Notes: generated from the sequence alone by a model not told the origin. DNA of 17,381 bases from JAIYCX01 sp044351785 (GCA_044351785.1 JBILFC010000030.1:1-17381), one strand, 5' to 3'. Positions 1 through 7,255 are shown, counted from the first letter of the stretch. Numbers and translations are program-made.

Positions 1-53
1 TTCATTCCCTTAGGAACTGAGACCTCTTTACCATCTATACTAATTGTAACCAT
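1..53 (-). CDS. nuoG: NADH-quinone oxidoreductase subunit G, N-terminal fragment
   Basis: Only the first 17 complete codons are in the window; the gene runs off the left edge. The reading begins at ATG 51-53 and gives MVTISIDGKEVSVPKGM, which matches the start of the plant-type [2Fe-2S] ferredoxin domain found at the N-terminus of NuoG/NQO3. The start lies 7 bases after the nuoF stop codon, the expected order in a nuo operon. NuoG carries the electron-transfer iron-sulfur chain of the peripheral arm of complex I. The identification relies on a short stretch plus strong gene-order context; the cysteines lie outside the window. Confidence 0.85.
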   Translation of the reverse strand, partial: MVTISIDGKEVSVPKGM

Positions 54-60
54 TTCTGAA

Positions 61-1359
61 CTAGACATGCACAGCTCCCCCATCTAAATTAGTCCCCAAG
101 TTAGTCTTTTCAATGCGCGCCTTAAACTCTTCAGGAAACTTTTCCATAAAACTCAGCACTGGTGTTACTAAGGCATCACCGAATGGACAAATAGTATGGC
201 CCATTATCTGAGATGTAATACTCTTAAGTAGAAGAGGATCGCCGACAGAGCCCTGACCGCTATCTATTCTATGAACTATCTTTTCAACCCAGTGGGCCCC
301 TTCCCTACAAGGAGTACATTGACCACAAGACTCATGAGAATAAAAATGCTGAAGATTCAAGCAAGCTTCAACCATATCAGTAGTCTCATCCATAACTATA
401 AATCCACCAGAACCAAGCATTGATCCAGCATTCTTAATTGACTCATAGTCCATCGTTACGCCATTTAGCTCATCTGCCCTTAATACTGGCACTGATGATC
501 CCCCAGCGATAACAGCCTTAAGTTTACGACCACCTTTAACTCCACCACACTCGTTTTCAATAAAATCTAATAGGCTATAACCAAGGTCAACTTCATAAAC
601 GCCAGGTTTATTAATATGACCTGATGCACTAAAAAGCTTTGTTCCTGGAGATTTCTCCGTTCCAATTTTTGCATAAGCTTCCCCACCATTCTGAATTATC
701 CAAGGTAGCGCTGCTAGAGTTTCTGTATTATTTACTACGGTAGGACATCCATACACACCGAACACTGCTGGGAATGGAGGTTTAATTCTAGGCTGACCCT
801 TGTTCCCTTCAAGACTTTCAATCAATCCAGTCTCCTCTCCACAAATATAAGCCCCAGCCCCTCTATGAACAACAACATCTAAATTGAAATTAGATCCGAA
901 AATATTTTTACCGAGATATCCCTTTTCATAAGCTTCCCTAATCGCTTTTTCCATTCTCTCAGCAGGAAAGCCGTATTCTCCGCGGATATAAATAGCACTC
1001 CAGTTACAAGATAAGGCATAAGAAGCAATCATCATACCTTCAAGACATAGATGCGGATCTTGCTCCATCAGTAATCTATCCTTAAAAGTACCTGGCTCAC
1101 TTTCGTCAGCATTATTTAGAAGATAAGTTGGCTTACCGGTATTCTTAGGAACAAAGCCCCATTTAACTCCTGTTGGGAATCCAGCACCACCTCTACCCCG
1201 AAGTCCAGACGCCTTAACTGTTCCAATGATATCATCAGATGTCATTGATAAAGCTTTCTTAATACTCTGATACCCACCTCGACTCTCATAAGCCGAAATC
1301 TGATGCTGATCCGCATGATGAGTATTAATCGTAAGAATTTTATGATGTGCTTTTGTCAT
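61..1359 (-). CDS. nuoF: NADH-quinone oxidoreductase subunit F (NADH/FMN-binding)
   Basis: This 432-residue protein is the NADH-oxidising subunit of complex I, taking a hydride from NADH to FMN and passing electrons to a [4Fe-4S] cluster at the cytoplasmic tip of the peripheral arm. The glycine-rich nucleotide site GLRGRGGAGFPTG lies at residues 52-64 and GAGAYICGEETGLIESLEG at about 168-186. The cluster ligands ESCGQCTPC give Cys345, Cys348 and Cys351, with Cys391 (HTICPFGD) as the fourth. Length is typical of the family. It follows nuoE by 12 bases and precedes nuoG by 7, so it is cotranscribed. The Shine-Dalgarno sequence before its ATG is weak. All motifs are intact. Confidence 0.97.
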   Translation of the reverse strand: MTKAHHKILTINTHHADQHQISAYESRGGYQSIKKALSMTSDDIIGTVKASGLRGRGGAGFPTGVKWGFVPKNTGKPTYLLNNADESEPGTFKDRLLMEQDPHLCLEGMMIASYALSCNWSAIYIRGEYGFPAERMEKAIREAYEKGYLGKNIFGSNFNLDVVVHRGAGAYICGEETGLIESLEGNKGQPRIKPPFPAVFGVYGCPTVVNNTETLAALPWIIQNGGEAYAKIGTEKSPGTKLFSASGHINKPGVYEVDLGYSLLDFIENECGGVKGGRKLKAVIAGGSSVPVLRADELNGVTMDYESIKNAGSMLGSGGFIVMDETTDMVEACLNLQHFYSHESCGQCTPCREGAHWVEKIVHRIDSGQGSVGDPLLLKSITSQIMGHTICPFGDALVTPVLSFMEKFPEEFKARIEKTNLGTNLDGGAVHV

Positions 1360-1371
1360 TCTTAAAAACTA

Positions 1372-2004
1372 TTATGAATTTCCTAAAATCTTTGATCTCG
1401 GATGGTCTGCCATTCCCTTACCAAGTTCTTCTGTTGATGCGTGATATCTTAAATCTGGAAGTTCTGCCTTTATCTTAGTCATTAAAGCATCTAAAGATTC
1501 CGGAGTTAGAAATTCAAAAAAGACATCATTAATCTGAACCATAGGAGCAGAGCCACAACTACCTAAACATTCAACCTCTTCCCAACTCCACATACCATCT
1601 GAAGTAACCTCAGCAGGACCAACTTTAAGAGTCTCTTTTAAATGCTCGGCTAACTTCTTTGCCCCGCATAACATACAAGACAAAGTTCTGCATAGTTGTA
1701 TGTGATATTTCCCAACTGGTCTCTTATAGTACATGGTATAAAATGTAGCTACTGACTCTACGTGAGCTGGCGGTACAGATAACTCTGATGATACCCAAGT
1801 GATTGCTTCTTTACAAATCCATCCAAAATGTTCTTGCGCCAAATACAAACCAGGCATCACTGCTGATTTTTTACTTGGGTATTTGTTCACATAGTCTTTT
1901 AACTTAGAAGTCATCTCTCTTGTAATAGGAGTTGGCTTACTTCCTAGAAAAGATTCGTAACTAACAAATGTATCTTTACCTATTATTCCTAATGCACTAG
2001 ACAT
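1372..2004 (-). CDS. nuoE: NADH-quinone oxidoreductase subunit E ([2Fe-2S])
   Basis: NuoE is the thioredoxin-fold [2Fe-2S] subunit that partners NuoF in the NADH-dehydrogenase module of complex I. The protein has 210 residues. The four cluster ligands are visible as Cys105 and Cys110 (C-RTLS-C) and Cys146 and Cys150 (C-LGS-C), the usual two-pair spacing. The N-terminal helical part (about 30-95) contains the conserved segment ending in ATFYTMYYKRPVGK. The ATG starts one base after the nuoD stop (TAA-T-ATG), with an AGG-containing ribosome site inside the end of nuoD, suggesting translational coupling. About 30 residues after the fold (TEELGKGMADHPRSK) extend beyond the minimal domain and look like a low-complexity tail. 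Confidence 0.96.
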   Translation of the reverse strand: MSSALGIIGKDTFVSYESFLGSKPTPITREMTSKLKDYVNKYPSKKSAVMPGLYLAQEHFGWICKEAITWVSSELSVPPAHVESVATFYTMYYKRPVGKYHIQLCRTLSCMLCGAKKLAEHLKETLKVGPAEVTSDGMWSWEEVECLGSCGSAPMVQINDVFFEFLTPESLDALMTKIKAELPDLRYHASTEELGKGMADHPRSKILGNS

Positions 2005-2005
2005 A

Positions 2006-3229
2006 TTACCTGTCGCACTCCCCGCCTATCATATTGATCATACCAAATAATGGAACTATATCTGCTATAGTATGGCCTTCAACCAAGGGTCCAAATATCC
2101 CCATTGCAACAAAACATGGTGGCCTCACTCTTACTCTATATGGAGTTCCACTACCATCGGACACTACATAGAACCCAAGCTCACCATTTCCACCTTCTAC
2201 TGGGAAATAGATATCTCCTGCTGGAGGTTTAATTCCACCGAAAACTACTTCAAATTGATTTATCATCCCTTCGATTGAATTATACACCTCATCCTTAGGA
2301 GGAAGAATGATATGTGGATCATCTATATTAATAGGACCATCAGGGAGTTTTCTAAGAGCCTGCTCCACTATTTTCATTGATTCATAGATTTCATTAAATC
2401 TAACTAAGAATCTATCTAAGTTATCACCCTTGGTGCCTGTTGGAACTTCAAAATCGAAATGATCATAACTAGAATATGGAAAAGCTTTTCTTACATCATA
2501 ATTAACACCACTTGCTCTTCCAATGGGTCCTGTTAAACCGTAAGATATAGCTTCTTCCTTGGATATGATACCTACTCCAGCCATTCTATCTTGGAATATT
2601 CTATTTCTAGAAACTAATCTATCAGCGTCAGTAAGATGTTTACTAATTTTTTCAAAGGCTACAAAAACTTCTTCTTTAAAATTAGCTGGCAAATCATCTC
2701 TTAAACCACCTACTCTCGTATAAGAGATTGTAAGTCTTGCACCTGTAACTTTTTCTATAAGGTCATATAACTCTTCCCTAGCCTGCATTAAGTAGAGCAT
2801 TACAGTAAAAGCACCTAATTCCATCGCAGCAGCACCAACGCAAGTAATATGATCACACATCCGAGAAAGTTCGCTCATTATCACTCTTATATACTGAGCT
2901 CTAATTGGAACTTCCACTCCAAACATATTTTCAATCGCGATCACCCAACCTACGTTGTTGATTATTGGTGAAACATAATTGAGTCGATCGGTATACGGAA
3001 TAACCTGATTGTAATTTACGTTTTCACATTGCTTTTCAAATCCACGATGAAGATACCCTAGATCTACATCACAACGTTCAACTCTCTCGCCATCGATTTC
3101 TAAAATTAATCTAATTGTTCCATGGGTAGCTGGATGAGCTGGACCCATGTTAAGAATCATCGTTTTACTATGCAGGGAATCGTCTAATTCTCTAGCCTGC
3201 CAGTCATTTGTTATATCAACTTCTTTCAT
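2006..3229 (-). CDS. nuoD: NADH-quinone oxidoreductase subunit D (49 kDa)
   Basis: NuoD is the 49-kDa-type subunit that helps form the quinone site of complex I. I choose ATG 3227-3229 (407 residues), although the frame stays open to 3322, because the longer version would overlap the nuoC end by about 90 bases and because this ATG sits one base after the nuoC stop behind a GGGAGGGG ribosome site. From this start the family segment NMGPAHPATHG is at residues 27-37, with His32 and His36, followed by LGYLHRGFEK at 58-67. The protein ends in GGECDR, the usual C-terminus. The nuoC/nuoD and nuoD/nuoE junctions are both TAA-T-ATG, so translation of the three subunits is probably coupled. Confidence 0.96.
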   Translation of the reverse strand: MKEVDITNDWQARELDDSLHSKTMILNMGPAHPATHGTIRLILEIDGERVERCDVDLGYLHRGFEKQCENVNYNQVIPYTDRLNYVSPIINNVGWVIAIENMFGVEVPIRAQYIRVIMSELSRMCDHITCVGAAAMELGAFTVMLYLMQAREELYDLIEKVTGARLTISYTRVGGLRDDLPANFKEEVFVAFEKISKHLTDADRLVSRNRIFQDRMAGVGIISKEEAISYGLTGPIGRASGVNYDVRKAFPYSSYDHFDFEVPTGTKGDNLDRFLVRFNEIYESMKIVEQALRKLPDGPINIDDPHIILPPKDEVYNSIEGMINQFEVVFGGIKPPAGDIYFPVEGGNGELGFYVVSDGSGTPYRVRVRPPCFVAMGIFGPLVEGHTIADIVPLFGMINMIGGECDR

Positions 3230-3230
3230 A

Positions 3231-3872
3231 TTATTTACTCCCCTCCCTAGCCAACTTCTCTTCAACAGTTGGATACCTTCTTGTCGGTAATGAAACCAAG
3301 GCTTCTCTATGCAAATCTGCACTAGTGTTATGTAATTCAGGGACTCTGAGGTTTACTCTAGGTTGCTTACCCTTTAAAGGGTAATCCTTTCTAAGTGGAT
3401 GACCAACAAATTCATCATACATTAGAATTCTTCTAAGATCTGGATGGCCTTGGAATTTAATCCCGTACATGTCGTAAACTTCTCTTTCTAAGAAATTCGC
3501 CGAGTTCCAAAATGAAACTAGTGATGCAACTTCTGGCTTATCTTCGGATACTGCAACCTTTAGGCACAGCCTAGTAAAGTTCTCCGCACTTAAAAAATTA
3601 TATACAACTTCAAATCTCTTTTCTTTAGAATCTAACCAATCAACAGCTGTTACATCTACAAGCATGCTAAATTTTAAATGAGAGTCATCTCTTAATAACT
3701 TAACAACTTCAAACAACTTTTCAGGCTCACATGAATAAGTTAATCCATAACCAGGCCACATATGATCAGTAAGTCTAGTCAATGCCTCTGATAAAGTGGC
3801 ATTAGCACCTATGATACCTTGTAGTTCTGCTTGTTTACTATTTTTAGGAGTTTTTGAAGACTCAGCTGTCAT
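3231..3872 (-). CDS. nuoC: NADH-quinone oxidoreductase subunit C (30 kDa)
   Basis: NuoC is the 30-kDa-type subunit of the complex I peripheral arm that packs against NuoD. The 213-residue protein carries the family signature as LEREVYDMYGIKF (about 128-140) followed by HPDLRRILM and the HPLRKDYPLKG block (158-168). The first 20 residues (Ser/Lys-rich) are variable. It is the first nuo gene here: upstream lies a 186-base gap and then yajQ in the opposite direction, so the transcript probably starts in that gap. nuoA and nuoB, usually just upstream, are absent. No convincing -35/-10 pair is visible. It is a separate gene, not the NuoCD fusion seen in some proteobacteria. Confidence 0.95.
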   Translation of the reverse strand: MTAESSKTPKNSKQAELQGIIGANATLSEALTRLTDHMWPGYGLTYSCEPEKLFEVVKLLRDDSHLKFSMLVDVTAVDWLDSKEKRFEVVYNFLSAENFTRLCLKVAVSEDKPEVASLVSFWNSANFLEREVYDMYGIKFQGHPDLRRILMYDEFVGHPLRKDYPLKGKQPRVNLRVPELHNTSADLHREALVSLPTRRYPTVEEKLAREGSK

Positions 3873-3907
3873 TATTTTAAGTTCTTATAATATTAAATTA
3901 ATTCAAT

Positions 3908-3969
3908 CCTTTTAGGTGAATTTATGCCCTCGCATCTATCATGTATAAGGTTTCACAAAAAGGCATAAA
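3908..3969. promoter_or_regulatory. Overlapping inverted repeats in the nuoC-yajQ divergent spacer
   Basis: Two inverted repeats overlap between the divergent genes. TTTATGCC (3921-3928) pairs perfectly with GGCATAAA (3962-3969). CCTTTT (3908-3913) plus GTGAA (3916-3920) pairs with TTCAC (3952-3956) plus AAAAGG (3958-3963). The two share the bases at 3962-3963, so both cannot form fully at once. They could be an operator or an RNA structure in the nuoC leader; sequence alone does not separate these from chance in AT-rich DNA. Confidence 0.25.
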
Positions 3970-4058
3970 GATAACTAGTTACTGGAGATTCCTACTTTTA
4001 TCTGCTAGTATCTCTGAACTAATTTTGTTTAACGCATACAATAACACATAAATTCACT

Positions 4059-4553
4059 ATGCCATCCTTTGACATCGTCAGCGAAGTAAACTTACAAGAA
4101 GTAGATAACGCCATCAATCAAGTAAGAAAAGAAATTGAAACACGATATGACTTCAAAGGTAGCATCGCAGAAATAAAATTCCTAGAAAAAGACTCGAAAT
4201 TAGAGCTTTTAGCAGATGACAAAATGAAACTTCAAGCTCTCACTGAAATCTTGAATCAAAAAATGAGTAAACGTGGAATCAGCTTAAAGTCATTGGATTA
4301 TAAGGACCCAGAGAAAGCATCTGGGGATGCGTTAAGACAGTCTGTTATTCTTAAGCAAGGAATTGGGTCTGATGATGCTAAGAAGTTAGTTAAAAAAATT
4401 AAGGAGCTCCCCGTTAAAAAAGTCCAAGCTCAAATTCAGGATGATCAAGTAAGGGTGACAGCACCTAAGAGAGATGACTTACAGGCTGTAATTCAAGCCC
4501 TAAAAACATCAGTTGATGACATCGATCTACAATTTACTAACTTTAGAGACTAA
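4059..4553 (+). CDS. yajQ: YajQ family (UPF0234/DUF520) nucleotide-binding protein
   Basis: The 164-residue product matches YajQ over its full length: it opens with MPSFDIVSEVNLQEVDNAIN, followed by the conserved ETRYDFKGS segment at about 28-36 and ending in the DLQFTNFRD tail. The family folds as two RNP-like ferredoxin domains; members bind nucleic acids or nucleotides, and some proteobacterial homologues have been reported as cyclic-di-GMP receptors. The function in this organism is not determined by the sequence. The gene is divergent from nuoC and only 15 bases upstream of purM, so the two are probably cotranscribed. No clear Shine-Dalgarno sequence precedes ATG 4059. Confidence 0.93.
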   Translation: MPSFDIVSEVNLQEVDNAINQVRKEIETRYDFKGSIAEIKFLEKDSKLELLADDKMKLQALTEILNQKMSKRGISLKSLDYKDPEKASGDALRQSVILKQGIGSDDAKKLVKKIKELPVKKVQAQIQDDQVRVTAPKRDDLQAVIQALKTSVDDIDLQFTNFRD

Positions 4554-4568
4554 ACTGACATTATTATA

Positions 4569-5747
4569 ATGACTTCTAATAAACTTTCATATGAATCAGT
4601 TGGAGCCTCCGCTGATAAAAAGGGCTTACATAAAATTTTAGAAAATCTCGGTCACCATGGTGTGGAACCATATTTTTGCAAACTGACAGAGGACTTAAAC
4701 GGGGATGAAAACTTTAAAAGTTTCATTCACTGTGACGGGGCAGGGACAAAATCAATCATTTCTTATCTACATTATAAAGCTACAGGTAGCGTAGAATATT
4801 TTAAGAGACTTGCTCACGATGCATTATTCATGAATTTAGATGACGTTTACTGCGTTGGCATTCCACAGTCATTATTATATGCAAATGCACTAGCTAGAAA
4901 TGCCAAGCTTATCCCGGATGAGGCGATTCAAGAAATTATTTCAGAATATATTGCCTTAGGTAAAAAAATGCAGTCATTAGGGATTCCTCTGAATATCTCT
5001 GGTGGAGAGACTGCTGATTGCGGAGATGTTGTAAGAACACTTTTAGTCGATGGGACATTAGTAGGTAGGATTCAAGCAGACCAATTAGTATCACCTAGCA
5101 ATATAGTGTCGGGAGATGTTGTTATTGGATTATCTAGTAGTGGAAAGACTACTTATGAAGATGTCGTTAATTCTGGTATCGGATCTAATGGACTTTCCTT
5201 AGCAAGACATGCTCTTCTTTCAAAAGAGAACGCAGTGAGTTTTCCTGAGATACTCGATCCCAATCTAGGCGAAGATAATTCTTATCAAGGCCCATTTAAA
5301 GTTTCTGACACACCTGAAGGGCTAGGAATGAGTATCGGAGATGCACTCTCCTCCCCTACTCGCACTTACTCACCAGTATTAAAAGCCATCCTTGAATCAG
5401 AAGGAAAAAATATTAAGGGCATCATTCACCTAACAGGTGGCGCGCACGGAAAAGTTCTAAGATTTCTAAACAATGTAAAAATTGTAAAAGACAAACTACC
5501 CGCCCCCGCGCCGATATACTCTCTAATCCAAACCACCGCCGAAATCCCAAGTAAAGAAATGTATAGAGTGTTTAATATGGGAATTAGAATGGAAGTTTAT
5601 TGCAAAAAAGAATCTGCGGATAATGTATTAGCGATCTGTAAATCTTTTAATCTTGATGCGGGTGTAGTCGGGCATGTAGAAGAATCTGATAAGCCGATGG
5701 TTGAGTTGAGGTTGGGGGATGGAGAGGTGGTGGAGTATACTTTGTAG
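4569..5747 (+). CDS. purM: Phosphoribosylformylglycinamidine cyclo-ligase (AIR synthase), long type
   Basis: PurM closes the imidazole ring in purine synthesis, converting FGAM plus ATP to AIR. The 392-residue protein has the PurM-superfamily elements in order: the ATP/metal-site loop CDGAGTK (55-61, in place of the more common DGVGTK), ISGGETAD (143-150), GLSSSGKTTYED (187-198) and LTGGAHGK (288-295). It is longer than the roughly 345-residue E. coli type and resembles the long form I associate with Bacteroidetes. It follows yajQ by 15 bases. No intrinsic terminator is visible after it; a dispersed-repeat copy begins 31 bases beyond the stop. Assignment to PurM rather than another superfamily member rests on these motifs and length. 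Confidence 0.88.
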   Translation: MTSNKLSYESVGASADKKGLHKILENLGHHGVEPYFCKLTEDLNGDENFKSFIHCDGAGTKSIISYLHYKATGSVEYFKRLAHDALFMNLDDVYCVGIPQSLLYANALARNAKLIPDEAIQEIISEYIALGKKMQSLGIPLNISGGETADCGDVVRTLLVDGTLVGRIQADQLVSPSNIVSGDVVIGLSSSGKTTYEDVVNSGIGSNGLSLARHALLSKENAVSFPEILDPNLGEDNSYQGPFKVSDTPEGLGMSIGDALSSPTRTYSPVLKAILESEGKNIKGIIHLTGGAHGKVLRFLNNVKIVKDKLPAPAPIYSLIQTTAEIPSKEMYRVFNMGIRMEVYCKKESADNVLAICKSFNLDAGVVGHVEESDKPMVELRLGDGEVVEYTL

Positions 5748-5778
5748 AGACAGAAACTAATAAGCAAAACAGTCCCCT

Positions 5779-5825
5779 CCCTGTCATCCAGAGCAGAGCA
5801 AGCGCTAGCGAGTGGCAGCGTGGGA
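5779..5825 (+). repeat. Dispersed repeat copy R1 (47-bp core)
   Basis: This 47-base core begins CCCTGTCATCCAGAGC, contains the 8-base palindrome CGCTAGCG and ends GCAGCGTGGGA. It differs from copy R2 at one position. Similarity stops at the end of the core, unlike R2 and R4. It sits between purM and the first small membrane-protein gene, with no gene crossing it. The beginning and end resemble a class of intergenic repeats (TGTCATCC...GGATCT) that I recall from many unrelated bacterial genomes. Confidence 0.85.
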
Positions 5826-5857
5826 ATTAGGTTATTAGGATAAGGCAATCAAATTAA

Positions 5858-6142
5858 ATGAAAGCAATTTTAGTATTCATTTTAACCTATCCTACTAAAG
5901 CAATTCTACTATTCATTTTAACCTATCCTACTTCCGTTTATATCTTATACAAACTCACATATAAAAACTTTAATGATCTCAGGTATGGCCAAAGTCCATG
6001 GCTAGAAGATCTTTGGACAACAGAAGAATATAATCCATTAGATAAATGGAAACATAGTATAAAAGCCTTTTTATTTAACATCGCTTGCATAATACTAGTA
6101 TTCTTAAATCTTATTGTAATCGACAAATATATTGGATTCTAA
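5858..6142 (+). CDS. Small two-helix membrane protein, paralogue A
   Basis: The 94-residue protein is not recognised. It has a hydrophobic N-terminus running to about residue 35, a short polar middle (FNDLRYG, LEDLWTTEEYNPLDKWK), and a second membrane helix at about 70-88 ending in LIVIDKYIGF. It is clearly related to the protein at 7256-7519: both share the YILYK motif, a DL-[RS]-[YH]-G turn, W-TT-(E/K)-(E/D)-YN and the identical IDKYIGF end. The first helix is lengthened by a duplicated 12-residue unit (KAILVFILTYPT then KAILLFILTYPT), so the ancestral protein was probably about 82 residues. No ribosome site is evident before ATG 5858. Repeat copies lie on both sides. Function unknown. Confidence 0.6.
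   Translation: MKAILVFILTYPTKAILLFILTYPTSVYILYKLTYKNFNDLRYGQSPWLEDLWTTEEYNPLDKWKHSIKAFLFNIACIILVFLNLIVIDKYIGF
5861..5932 (+). repeat. 36-bp tandem duplication within paralogue A
   Basis: Bases 5861-5896 and 5897-5932 are adjacent copies of a 36-base unit, identical at 34 positions. The unit is in frame and encodes 12 hydrophobic residues. By comparison with the paralogue at 7256-7519, the second copy matches the ancestral position, so the first looks like the added one. Confidence 0.95.
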
Positions 6143-6153
6143 TTCAGATGCCC

Positions 6154-6265
6154 CCCTGTCATCCAGAGCAGAGCGAGCGCTAGCGAGTGGCAGCGTGGGA
6201 TCTACTCGATGTAATGTGATTTCTCAACATGCGAACTTATACATCGCAATCCATTTCTCTAAATA
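6154..6265 (+). repeat. Dispersed repeat copy R2 (112 bp, extended)
   Basis: The 47-base core (6154-6200) is followed by a 65-base extension starting TCTACTCGATGTAATGTGAT. Aligned without gaps to copy R4 (7579-7690), about 103 of 112 positions agree, and the 30 bases just after the core are identical. It begins 12 bases after the stop codon of paralogue A. Its first 58 bases are also the left arm of an inverted pair with R3. Confidence 0.9.
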
Positions 6266-6319
6266 TTTAATATAAAGTTCCCATCTCGCATGAGCCCGTC
6301 CATAAGCCTAAACCCCTTC

Positions 6320-6373
6320 CATCGAGGAGATCCCACACTCGCCGTCCAAGACAGCTCGTTCTGGATGACAGGG
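6320..6373 (-). repeat. Dispersed repeat copy R3 (inverted, diverged)
   Basis: Read on the minus strand this copy starts CCCTGTCATCCAGAACGAGC and ends TGGGATCTCCTCGATG. The outer 14 bases and the last 16 agree with R2 almost completely, while the centre has diverged and is about 4 bases shorter. Opposite orientation to R2 makes a 220-base inverted arrangement (6154-6373). It is the copy closest to the GIY-YIG gene. Confidence 0.85.
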
Positions 6374-6412
6374 TGAGATTACAAACTGAAGCTGCTCCTC
6401 CATACCACTTCC

Positions 6413-6694
6413 CTATATCTTCAACTCTCGCCAATTCGGATTCTCTATCGCAATCAAATCTTCCTTCTTTCTCCGAGACATGCCTTTTATTTTCTTCTCA
6501 CGAGCTATCGCATCTTGGATATAATAAAAGAACTCTAAATAAACTAATTTATTCACACTATACTGCGAAGCAAAACCTGGAACCGACCCATTCTTATGCT
6601 CGAACATCCGCCGATGAATATCAGAAGTTACTCCTGTATAAAGAACTGAATGATATTTGTTGGTAATAATATATGTATAACAATTTTTCCCCAT
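6413..6694 (-). CDS. Single-domain GIY-YIG nuclease (UPF0213/YhbQ-like)
   Basis: The 93-residue protein is one intact GIY-YIG nuclease domain. It shows the N-terminal strand pair YTYIIT (6-11, the GIY position) and LYTGVT (18-23, the YIG position), the helix Arg28-Arg29, then FEHK (31-34), the metal-binding glutamate in AIAREKKIKG (Glu66) and the terminal NPNW (85-88). Length is normal for the stand-alone family, and no catalytic position appears lost. The family cuts DNA or branched DNA and often sits near mobile repeats. The start ATG 6692-6694 has no clear ribosome site. The gene ends 39 bases from inverted repeat R3. It may act on the repeat hairpin, but this is inferred from position. 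Confidence 0.88.
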   Translation of the reverse strand: MGKNCYTYIITNKYHSVLYTGVTSDIHRRMFEHKNGSVPGFASQYSVNKLVYLEFFYYIQDAIAREKKIKGMSRRKKEDLIAIENPNWRELKI

Positions 6695-6859
6695 ACTGAA
6701 TTATCGAAGAAAAATTCAATATGTGCACTCATAAGTCGAATTTATTTAGAACCAGCGATGCAAAAAGAGTCAGAACGACTTAAATAATACTAGTAATTTA
6801 CAAATACTACTGCTAAATCTACGGTATCCTGTTCCTAAAAAATTTATATTAGACAAACA

Positions 6860-7243
6860 ATGAAGAAAAAAGGCATAGACTTACTTGAGGAAATTGAAGG
6901 AGATGGCCATGAAGTCCAACGACTTAAATACTATATTCTAGCGATCAGACTCTCATTAAGAAAAGGGGACCTTATAGATGTTACTGATGGGATCCTCTCT
7001 CGAACTTTTGATGAGAATTTAAAGCTACACAGTGATGGTTATTTAGAAAGTAGAGTTCGCATAGACAGAGAAAACATAATTGCTGGCATATATTATTCTT
7101 TAGAAGGAATGAAGATAGGAGGATACAGGAAGGTTTTAATTGCTCCTCATCTAGCCTACCGCGAAGAAGGTCTCCCCGGGCTAGTGCCCGAAAATGCGAT
7201 GATTGTAGCAGAAATTAAGGTGTTAAAAGAATCTATCATTTAA
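6860..7243 (+). CDS. Small FKBP-type peptidyl-prolyl isomerase-like protein
   Basis: The 127-residue protein has an FKBP fold signature in its second half: IIAGIYYSLEGMKIGGYRKV (73-92), APHLAYREEGLPGLVP (95-110) and NAMIVAEIKVL (112-122), with the conserved tyrosine at 100. FKBPs isomerise Xaa-Pro bonds or act as chaperones. The tryptophan that floors the active site in classical FKBPs is replaced (Ile77 by my alignment), as I recall for a subfamily of small bacterial FKBP-like proteins, so activity is uncertain. No signal peptide is present, so it is probably cytoplasmic. Its stop lies 12 bases before the ATG of the next gene, paralogue B, so the two are likely cotranscribed. Confidence 0.8.
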   Translation: MKKKGIDLLEEIEGDGHEVQRLKYYILAIRLSLRKGDLIDVTDGILSRTFDENLKLHSDGYLESRVRIDRENIIAGIYYSLEGMKIGGYRKVLIAPHLAYREEGLPGLVPENAMIVAEIKVLKESII

Positions 7244-7255
7244 TTGCGCTGCACA

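Larger units (their letters stand above)
6154..6694. mobile_element. Candidate GIY-YIG-associated repeat element
   Basis: This composite consists of R2 (6154-6265, direct), R3 (6320-6373, inverted) and the GIY-YIG nuclease gene at 6413-6694, whose stop is 39 bases from R3. The repeat pair would fold into a long hairpin with matching outer ends (CCCTGTCATCCAGA) and matching inner ends (TGGGATCT-N-CTCGATG). A small nuclease adjoining an inverted pair of a repeat that also occurs alone nearby suggests that the nuclease helps move or copy the repeat. No target-site duplication or outer boundary on the 6694 side is visible, so the extent is uncertain. Confidence 0.35.

Noticed and set aside
3230..3322. 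Longer N-terminus for NuoD (31 extra residues)
   Set aside because: It would overlap nuoC and its extra residues are the nuoC C-terminus read in another frame. A strong ribosome site supports the start at 3229.
5597..5848. 83-codon minus-strand frame across the purM end and R1
   Set aside because: Antisense to purM and partly composed of repeat sequence; no coding evidence.
6373..6666. 97-codon plus-strand frame opposite the GIY-YIG gene
   Set aside because: It is antisense to a gene with intact catalytic motifs and shows no recognisable protein pattern.
6154..6694. RAYT/REP transposase system
   Set aside because: The associated gene is a GIY-YIG nuclease and shows no Y1 HUH motif, so this is not the REP/RAYT type.
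6721..6783. 20-codon frame between the GIY-YIG and FKBP-like genes
   Set aside because: Too short, no ribosome site and no pattern. It is left as non-coding spacer.
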